This document shows positions 58,764 to 64,000 of a stretch of 64,000 bases of DNA, piece by piece. Positions within the stretch are counted from its first letter, which is position 1. Each line of letters starts with the position of its first letter. The notes under the pieces are model-generated. The model had not been told where the DNA came from, did not search any database, and was given only the letters and a program-made list of their open reading frames with translations. This DNA is from Paenibacillus sp. NAIST15-1 (GTDB lineage Bacteria; Bacillota; Bacilli; Paenibacillales; Paenibacillaceae). The position numbers were made by a program, and so were the translations under genes. The DNA lies in contig NZ_BBYF01000003.1 of the NCBI RefSeq assembly GCF_001894745.1, forward strand, positions 496,001 through 560,000, in the 5' to 3' direction.

Positions 58764-59441
58764 TTAGATATTAGGGACTTGCCAGTCGATCTCCTGCTCG
58801 CCCCATTCGCGCAGCTTATTATTAATTTTCGAGTACGGCTTGCTCCCAAAGAACCCACGATGTGCAGACAATGGACTTGGATGCGGCGCTTGTACAATAT
58901 AATGCTTTGACAAATCAATCATGCTCACCTTCGCTTGTGCATGGCTTCCCCATAGAACAAATATGATTGGGCGATCTCTTTCATTCAACAATTGAATGAT
59001 ACGATCGGTGAACTTCTCCCAGCCCTTCCCCCGATGTGATGCTGCTTGTCCTTGTTCGACGGTCAGTACTGTGTTAAGCATAAGGACGCCTTGCTTGGCC
59101 CAGTGCAGCAAGCTTCCGTTGTTCGGCATCTTCAGACCAACATCTGCTGCGCCCTCTTTGAACATGTTCTGAAGTGAAGGCGGCAGCTTAACACCCGGTT
59201 GAACGGAAAAGCTTAATCCATGAGCTTGTCCTGGCCCATGATAAGGATCTTGCCCAACGATGACAATCTTCGTATCCGCATAGGACGTCGCATTCAACGC
59301 AGAAAATATAAGTTCATATGGCGGATAAATGACTGCACACTCGTATTCTTCTCGAAGCCAGCCCCACAGCTGCTTGAAATATGGCTGTCTAACTTCCTCA
59401 TGAAGCAATTCCGCCCAATCATTCTGTACATGCATTCCCAC
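58764..59441 (-). CDS. ung: Uracil-DNA glycosylase
   Basis: 225 aa from the GTG at 59441, which has AAGGGG 8 nt upstream; the frame opens with an ATG at 59459 that has no site, and an ATG at 59435 is another option. Family I UDG removes uracil from DNA as the first step of base excision repair. Motifs: catalytic '[18 protein letters not shown]' (motif A, Asp), '[20 protein letters not shown]' and the leucine-intercalation loop '[18 protein letters not shown]'. Solitary gene. Confidence 0.97.
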   Translation of the reverse strand: MGMHVQNDWAELLHEEVRQPYFKQLWGWLREEYECAVIYPPYELIFSALNATSYADTKIVIVGQDPYHGPGQAHGLSFSVQPGVKLPPSLQNMFKEGAADVGLKMPNNGSLLHWAKQGVLMLNTVLTVEQGQAASHRGKGWEKFTDRIIQLLNERDRPIIFVLWGSHAQAKVSMIDLSKHYIVQAPHPSPLSAHRGFFGSKPYSKINNKLREWGEQEIDWQVPNI

Positions 59442-59597
59442 TGTACATTCCCCTTCCATGTTGGTATCTATCAGTCTATTACGATTATTATGTAATCCTC
59501 AAATCATTTCACATTTCATATTAAAAAAGAGTATAAAGCAAAAAACTCCTCACTTGTTCAAGGCTTGAACAGGAAAGGAGTTCTCATCATCAATACG

Positions 59598-59686
59598 TGG
59601 TGCCGAGGACCGGGATCGAACCGGTACGGTAGTCACCTACCGCAGGATTTTAAGTCCTGTGCGTCTGCCAATTCCGCCACCCCGGC
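59598..59686 (-). tRNA. tRNA-Leu (anticodon TAA)
   Basis: Class II tRNA on the minus strand with a long variable arm. Acceptor GCCGGGG/CCTCGGC (with G-T), anticodon loop containing TAA (reading UUA/UUG), T-loop GGTTCGATCCC, encoded CCA at 59598-59600. Confidence 0.93.
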
Positions 59687-59792
59687 ATATTTGCCACATC
59701 GTCATGTGGTTCAATATGCTGCATCATTGCGCACTACAGGCTGCTCATCCACTTTCGCTTCAAAACACTGTACATCGCAACCGACAAGATAT

Positions 59793-59822
59793 AATATATC
59801 ATACGCCTTCATATGATGTCAA
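59793..59822 (-). promoter_or_regulatory. Sigma-A promoter of tRNA-Leu
   Basis: TTGACA (59822-59817) and TATATT (59798-59793) on the minus strand with an 18-bp spacer, about 105 bp upstream of the tRNA. Confidence 0.75.
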
Positions 59823-59925
59823 CACTAAATTTATCAATGTGAATGTTCGCAATTGAACATTCATCATCTGGTCTTTTTCCTCCTATTGAATTATCTTCAC
59901 ACCAACTTTGTTACCATTATTTTCA

Positions 59926-59953
59926 TTGGAATATTGGGCTTTTGTCGTACAAT
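59926..59953 (+). promoter_or_regulatory. Probable promoter of the coiled-coil lipoprotein gene
   Basis: TTGGAA (59926-59931) and TACAAT (59948-59953), 16-bp spacer, about 32 bp before the GTG start. Confidence 0.65.
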
Positions 59954-59984
59954 AGAACTACTACCATCTAGGAGGATCCGGGCA

Positions 59985-60863
59985 GTGAAGCGAATAACTA
60001 CCCTACTATGTGTTTCTTTTTTACTCCTTTCAGGCTGTTCTAACATCTCGCAATCCTCATATGACGATATGGTATCTGCGAACGAGAACCTGACCGCTAA
60101 AGTAAGAAACCTGCAACAAGAAAATACACAATTGAAAGGTACAATTAACGAGTTAAAGAAAGAAATCGATGATATCAAAAATGGAGCTGACCGCATGCTT
60201 GCCGGAGCGAGAGATAGTCTTACTAAAGGGGCATTAGGCAACGCAAAGGACAAACTAAATGCTTTAATGAAGAAACATCCCGGAAGCAAGGAAGCAGGCA
60301 TCGCCAAAACATTGATTTCGCAAATTGAAGAAAAAGAGCGTAAGAAGATCGAGGCCGAGCAGTTGGAGAAAAAACGTAAACAAGCGGCGGAAGAAAAGCG
60401 CTTGGCGCAAGCACTATCTAAGATGAGAAAAAGTGTAGATGAAGTCAAAAGTATTACCTGGTATTATGACAAAACTTCACCTCACTATGCGAATGAGAAC
60501 AGTTTCTTCTTATATATAGGGAAAGAAGCAAATATATCTTGGCTGCGGCTGCGTATTCAATACGAAGCTGAAAATTGGCTGTTCATCGAGAAGTACACAT
60601 TGAAAGTCGATGATAAGACCTATTCCATCTTCCCTAATAGTGATGAGATCATCCGAGATAATAATACCCGAATCTGGGAATGGGCCGATGTCGCTCCATC
60701 TGAATCAGATATCTCAATGATTCGCGCCATTATTAAATCAAAGAAAACCATCATTCGCCATGAAGGCGATACTTATTATGATGACCGTACGATAACAAAA
60801 AAAGAAAAGGCTGCACTCCAAAATGTCCTCGATGCCTACGATGCGTTGCAAAAAAGAAAATAG
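59985..60863 (+). CDS. Lipoprotein with coiled coil, unknown function
   Basis: 292 aa from the GTG at 59985, chosen because AGGAGG is 9 nt upstream; the longer frame from 59853 would add a non-typical N-terminus. Lipobox 'LLLSGC' with Cys near residue 17. A coiled coil (about 20-75, 'ENLTAKVRNLQQENTQLKGT'), a helical part that may hold a TPR-like repeat ('LGNAKDKLNALMKKHPGSKE'), then a long charged helix (about 115-145), and a beta-rich C-terminal domain 'NSFFLYIGKEANISWLRLRI' and 'YTLKVDDKTYSIFPNSDEI'. I do not recognise a named family. Surface-exposed by its lipidation. Confidence 0.75.
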   Translation: MKRITTLLCVSFLLLSGCSNISQSSYDDMVSANENLTAKVRNLQQENTQLKGTINELKKEIDDIKNGADRMLAGARDSLTKGALGNAKDKLNALMKKHPGSKEAGIAKTLISQIEEKERKKIEAEQLEKKRKQAAEEKRLAQALSKMRKSVDEVKSITWYYDKTSPHYANENSFFLYIGKEANISWLRLRIQYEAENWLFIEKYTLKVDDKTYSIFPNSDEIIRDNNTRIWEWADVAPSESDISMIRAIIKSKKTIIRHEGDTYYDDRTITKKEKAALQNVLDAYDALQKRK

Positions 60864-60869
60864 CGACAC

Positions 60870-60911
60870 AAAAAAAGGAAGCCCTCCGCAAAACATGCAA
60901 AGTGGGCTTCC
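60870..60911 (-). terminator. Terminator of the tRNA-Ile/tRNA-fMet unit
   Basis: Stem GGAAGCCC/GGGCTTCC (60911-60904 with 60884-60877) and a run of seven T on the minus strand. It lies 110 nt downstream of tRNA-Ile2 and overlaps the 3' region of the lipoprotein gene's transcript. Confidence 0.8.
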
Positions 60912-61020
60912 ATAGATCCTCAATAATAAAAAAACACCTATCTCATGCAAATCTAGCAAACTGCTAGAACTGATGATGAAAGATGCACTTTACAAAACTA
61001 TGTATCTATGAAATTAGAAT

Positions 61021-61097
61021 TGGTGGGCCCTGAGGGACTCGAACCCCCGACCAATCGGTTATGAGCCGACCGCTCTAACCAACTGAGCTAAGGGCCC
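61021..61097 (-). tRNA. tRNA-Ile2 (CAT, lysidine type); elongator Met less likely
   Basis: Minus-strand cloverleaf with acceptor GGGCCCT/AGGGCCC, D-stem GCTC/GAGC, anticodon stem GTCGG/CCGAT and loop CTCATAA, T-arm GGGGG/CCCTC-like, encoded CCA. Anticodon CAT with the 'CTCATAA' loop matches tRNA-Ile2 of E. coli and Bacillus, whose C34 is changed to lysidine by TilS to read AUA. An elongator tRNA-Met reading cannot be fully excluded. Confidence 0.85.
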
Positions 61098-61121
61098 TCA
61101 CCATTGCAATTTCATGAGGTT

Positions 61122-61198
<77 letters not shown>

Positions 61199-61240
61199 AT
61201 ATGATTCAACAGCTGAACTTCTTCAGCAGCGACAAGTATT

Positions 61241-61270
61241 ACTATACAATAGTTGCATATGTTCAGTCAA
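61241..61270 (-). promoter_or_regulatory. Sigma-A promoter of the tRNA-fMet/tRNA-Ile2 unit
   Basis: TTGACT (61270-61265) and TATAGT (61246-61241), 18-bp spacer, on the minus strand. Confidence 0.8.
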
Positions 61271-61540
61271 GAGAAAAATTAAAATAGTTTGAATTTATTG
61301 TACATAATGGGCTAAGGAAGAAATCGCACCCCGTATTTTCCTCTACGTGATCGATATACTTCAATCTCCTTCATTGCCTCATATCCATAAATCCAAGCAT
61401 CATGCTCAAGCCGCTGCTGCAAACAACGAGCTTGAAATCTGGAATCGTACAACTTGCCCCAATAGACCCAATGCACTTTATCACCCTTTTCTTGTCATCA
61501 GCATCCTCCCCTTCCCCCCTACTATTCCCCAATAGTGCAA
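61271..61540. other. Intergenic region upstream of tRNA-fMet
   Basis: 270 bases, AT-rich on the left. No gene with a ribosome binding site was found; open frames here are short and uncharacteristic. Confidence 0.4.
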
Positions 61541-61578
61541 AAAAGAACCGGCAAGTTCACTTGGAGCCACCGATTCTT
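61541..61578 (-). terminator. Terminator of the 61594 gene
   Basis: On the minus strand AAGAATCGG/CCGGTTCTT (61578-61570 with 61551-61543, one mismatch) and TTTT after it. Confidence 0.75.
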
Positions 61579-61593
61579 CCTGCATTACGATGA

Positions 61594-63072
61594 TTAGCCC
61601 TTGTATACGTTTCCTGGAGGAGTATCATTACCGTTCGGATTCTTTTTCGCTTGAATTAAAATTTGGTTCCCTTTTGTTTCCCATTCCTTCAAGGCATCCG
61701 CAACGGATTTCTTCTTCTCGATCACTTGCTGCATCAACTCCGTACCAAGCTGATTGATCTGCCAGTAGCTTCCGTCCATCATGAACTTCTCCATATCTGT
61801 CTTTGTAGGAGGAACCGGCTTTGTTTTGTAGAACGCACTTACGTTAATGTTAGTGCCATCCTTAGGCTTAATGTACTTTTGACGAGATACCATTTCCCAA
61901 CTGCTGCGGGAACGAAGCTTAGCCCAATCTTCACTATTAATAAACTTCATGAATTCCCAAGCATCGTCTGGGTTAGCTGCTTTTTGATTGATTGCAAAAA
62001 TATTATACAACTGAGAACCGCCAGATACTCCAGGAGATTCTGGATGTGACGGAATGGTTACAACATCCCAATCAAACTTCGTAAAGCCTTTGATTTTGTC
62101 AGCATTCTTCATGGCATCTGACAATTCCGTATTAATGTAATTATAGTCTCCGATCGCCATAGCAACCTTCCCGGACAGGAAGTTATCATGTCCGAACGGA
62201 TTTTCATTTTCCGGCGTTTGAACAGGCATTTCAGTACTGTTGGCAGGTGGGACGATTTTCTTGATCGCCAGATCACTTACCGTTGTCCATACTTTTTCCC
62301 ATTGCGGCGTGTTTACCGTCATCTTCTCGCCTTTTTCATCGAACATACGAAGATTTAATGGCGGAATATATAAATTCATCATATCGCTAAACACATCGGA
62401 GCCATTATAACGATTGAAGCTGAAACCATATTTGCGATCTGCTCCGTCACCTTTCGATAGGTTAGCCGCGAGCGTAAATACTTGATCCCATGTCATATTA
62501 TCAGTCGGCGGCGCAATGCCTGCATCACTGAAGAGCTTCTTGTTGAAGAACAGTGCATTCGAGGAGAATGTAGGCGCAAGACCATACAAGCTGTTGTCTC
62601 CCATTGCTTTTATCCCATCAATAACCGTTGGGACAAAGTCGGACAAATCAATACTGTCCTTCTGTACAAGCGGATCAAGCTGCTTCAACATTCCATCTTC
62701 CACGAGCTTGCGGAACTGGAACGAATCCGTGACGATGATGTCAACTGGATTCGCGGAATTCAGCAGTTTTTTCATCGCTTCATAGCGATCCGGCTGTTTC
62801 TTCGGATCCCCTGAATTGTCATAACGCATATCTGCACCATCAAGTGCTGGAACAAGCTCAATACGGATTCCTTTATGTGTAATTTCAAATGTATCCGTCC
62901 ATTGCTGACGGAAATAGGTGTCGTCGTATCCTCCATACTGCATGCCAATACGCAATACTCGCTCTTGTCCTGGAACAACCTCATCTTTGTTCGTACAAGC
63001 AGCCAGCATTGGGATAATCATCGTCAATACCAGTGTAACCGTCAATAATTTACGTACCCAGTTTTTTTTCAT
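61594..63072 (-). CDS. Extracellular solute-binding lipoprotein
   Basis: 492 aa. Lipobox 'MIIPMLAAC' with Cys at about residue 26. The family-1 solute-binding fold follows: 'RVLRIGMQYGGYDDTYFRQQ', 'NPVDIIVTDSFQFRKLVEDG', 'SLYGLAPTFSSNALFFNKKL', 'GKVAMAIGDYNYI' and 'QLYNIFAINQKAANPDDAWE'. Likely catches a sugar or similar solute. It starts 4 nt after the stop of an ABC ATPase gene, with the ribosome binding site in that gene's last codons, so the two are co-translated. However that ATPase is of the LolD/MacB type, not a sugar importer ATPase, so the functional link is unclear. Confidence 0.88.
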   Translation of the reverse strand: MKKNWVRKLLTVTLVLTMIIPMLAACTNKDEVVPGQERVLRIGMQYGGYDDTYFRQQWTDTFEITHKGIRIELVPALDGADMRYDNSGDPKKQPDRYEAMKKLLNSANPVDIIVTDSFQFRKLVEDGMLKQLDPLVQKDSIDLSDFVPTVIDGIKAMGDNSLYGLAPTFSSNALFFNKKLFSDAGIAPPTDNMTWDQVFTLAANLSKGDGADRKYGFSFNRYNGSDVFSDMMNLYIPPLNLRMFDEKGEKMTVNTPQWEKVWTTVSDLAIKKIVPPANSTEMPVQTPENENPFGHDNFLSGKVAMAIGDYNYINTELSDAMKNADKIKGFTKFDWDVVTIPSHPESPGVSGGSQLYNIFAINQKAANPDDAWEFMKFINSEDWAKLRSRSSWEMVSRQKYIKPKDGTNINVSAFYKTKPVPPTKTDMEKFMMDGSYWQINQLGTELMQQVIEKKKSVADALKEWETKGNQILIQAKKNPNGNDTPPGNVYKG

Positions 63073-63076
63073 CTGG

Positions 63077-63952
63077 TTACTCCTCCAATTCCTTAGGTGT
63101 GCGGATAATAATTTTGTCTCCGTCTAATTCCATAGATGCCTTGTCTTGAATATCGAGAGCTTCCAAATACTCCTTTGGCACTTGCAATCGACCGACTCGA
63201 TCAACTACCACGTAGGCTTCATGATGATCCTGAAGCCCGAATCCTTCCTCACCTCCACCAGCATCCAAATTCGGATTACGCTTGATGAATTCTGTGCTAG
63301 TTAAGCCGTCACGTATGGCAACGACACGATCCACCTTCCCTGCAAGCGACAAATCATGGGTTACGATGACCACTGTTACCCCTAATTCCCTACTCATACG
63401 GCGGAAAATATTCATGATCATATCTGATGTCTGCGTATCCACAGATCCAGTAGGTTCGTCGGCAAGCAGCATTTGTGGGCGATTCGCTAGTGAAATCGCA
63501 ATGGCCACCCGCTGCTGCTCACCGCCTGATAGCTGTTGCAGCTTATTGTGCATGCGATGACTTAGCCCAACCCATTCAAGCAGTTCCTTTGCATATTTGC
63601 GATCCATCTTGCCGGCCAGCATCATCGGCACTTCAACATTCTCTAACGCCGTCAAATAAGGAAGCAAGTTGCGCGCATTGTTCTGCCAGATAAATCCGAC
63701 AGTATCCCGCTTGTATTCAACAAGCTCTTTATCCGAAATTTTAAGCAGATCCCACTTCCCTACCTGAACGGAGCCGGCGGATGGCCGATCCAACCCGCCG
63801 AGTATGTTCAGAAGTGTCGATTTCCCACTGCCGCTGTTGCCGATAATCGCCATCAGCTCGCCTTGCTTAACAGACAGGTTCAGCCCTTGCAGGGCAACAA
63901 CTTCAATATCATCTGTTTTGAAAATTTTAACTAACCCTTCACAATGTATCAC
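63077..63952 (-). CDS. ABC transporter ATP-binding protein (LolD/MacB/FtsE type) with C-terminal AbrB-like domain
   Basis: 291 aa. Walker A 'GNSGSGKST' (38-46), Q-loop region 'GFIWQNNARNLLP', signature 'LSGGEQQRVAIA', Walker B 'MLLADEPTGSVD' and H-loop 'VIVTHDLSLA'. Such ATPases power MacB-like or FtsX-like permeases. A segment after residue 240, 'AYVVVDRVGRLQVPKEYLEA' and 'LDIQDKASMELDGDKIIIRT', looks like the AbrB/MazE swapped-hairpin fold and is not part of the usual ATPase. GTG start at 63952 with GGAG 9 nt upstream. Follows directly after another minus-strand gene that ends at 63956. Confidence 0.88.
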   Translation of the reverse strand: MIHCEGLVKIFKTDDIEVVALQGLNLSVKQGELMAIIGNSGSGKSTLLNILGGLDRPSAGSVQVGKWDLLKISDKELVEYKRDTVGFIWQNNARNLLPYLTALENVEVPMMLAGKMDRKYAKELLEWVGLSHRMHNKLQQLSGGEQQRVAIAISLANRPQMLLADEPTGSVDTQTSDMIMNIFRRMSRELGVTVVIVTHDLSLAGKVDRVVAIRDGLTSTEFIKRNPNLDAGGGEEGFGLQDHHEAYVVVDRVGRLQVPKEYLEALDIQDKASMELDGDKIIIRTPKELEE

Positions 63953-63955
63953 CGA

Positions 63956-64000
63956 TTAACGCTCCTCTCCCATCTTCACGGCTTGATGGACACGTAGACG
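63956..64000 (-). CDS. C-terminal tail of an upstream gene (possibly an FtsX-like permease), cut by window edge
   Basis: The minus strand reads an open frame ending 'RLRVHQAVKMGEER' then TAA at 63958-63956, 4 nt before the ABC ATPase start. The placement suggests the permease partner, but 14 residues cannot prove that. Confidence 0.45.
   Translation of the reverse strand, partial: RLRVHQAVKMGEER

Noticed and set aside
61021-61097. tRNA with CAT anticodon as elongator tRNA-Met
   Set aside because: The CTCATAA loop and acceptor resemble tRNA-Ile2 that needs lysidine; Met is kept only as a lesser option.

Overview
The window comes from a low-to-mid GC Firmicute, almost certainly Paenibacillus or a close relative of the family Paenibacillaceae. 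Evidence from sequence: AGGAGG-type ribosome binding sites before nearly every gene, frequent GTG/TTG starts, U-tailed hairpin terminators, and Bacillales marker genes (ylbF/ylbG, ylaN, ccpA, ytxJ, acsA/acuA/acuC, yktB, rqcH). It is ordinary chromosome: no prophage, transposase, CRISPR array or rRNA operon was seen. One short non-coding repeat with inverted ends and flanking direct repeats is present.

Layout. 1-5.3 kb: N-terminus of a Ca2+-type P-ATPase (cut by the edge), divergent rqcH (ribosome quality control), a PHP phosphoesterase overlapping a LysR regulator, and an unknown gene. 5.5-10 kb, minus strand: ylbG, ylbF, and an overlapping pair made of an XPB-type helicase and its large partner. 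10-21 kb: CBS protein, M20 amidohydrolase, yugN-ftsW, Asp23/Gls24 protein, Ca2+/H+ exchanger, ylaN, a shortened HPr-like protein, M29 aminopeptidase, a lipoprotein, a GAF-GGDEF diguanylate cyclase, then rpsD with a folded leader. 21.8-25 kb: a class A penicillin-binding protein with FN3-like tails.

25-31 kb, minus strand: an unusual co-linear set of ABC sugar importer genes (binding protein, two permeases) followed by a PTS EIICB permease and a BglG/LicT-family antiterminator. The leader of the first gene has a sigma-A promoter, an RAT-like hairpin and an overlapping intrinsic terminator, so the last gene probably controls the whole operon by antitermination. This is the most interesting feature of the window.

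31-38.8 kb: acetate and carbon control (acsA divergent from acuA-acuC, mtnN, ccpA, ytxJ), a zinc-ribbon-like unknown and a DJ-1/PfpI protein. 38.8-42.4 kb: PTS EIICBA and enzyme I, overlapping by 4 nt. 42.6-49 kb: CoA-binding protein, a divergent EPSP synthase, rhodanese, shikimate kinase, 6-phosphogluconate dehydrogenase, yktB. 49.1-49.4 kb: the MITE-like repeat. 49.4-58 kb: MFS pump, arginine/lysine/ornithine decarboxylase, and small conserved or unknown proteins including several tiny membrane proteins. 58.5-61.2 kb: tRNA-Val, ung, tRNA-Leu, a coiled-coil lipoprotein, tRNA-Ile2 and tRNA-fMet. 61.6-64 kb: a solute-binding lipoprotein, an ABC ATPase with a C-terminal AbrB-like domain, and the tail of another gene.

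Several genes act on one theme, sugar uptake and its control: two PTS permeases, enzyme I, CcpA, an ABC importer, an HPr-like protein and an antiterminator all lie within 30 kb. All functions are read from sequence motifs and remembered family features; no database search was made.
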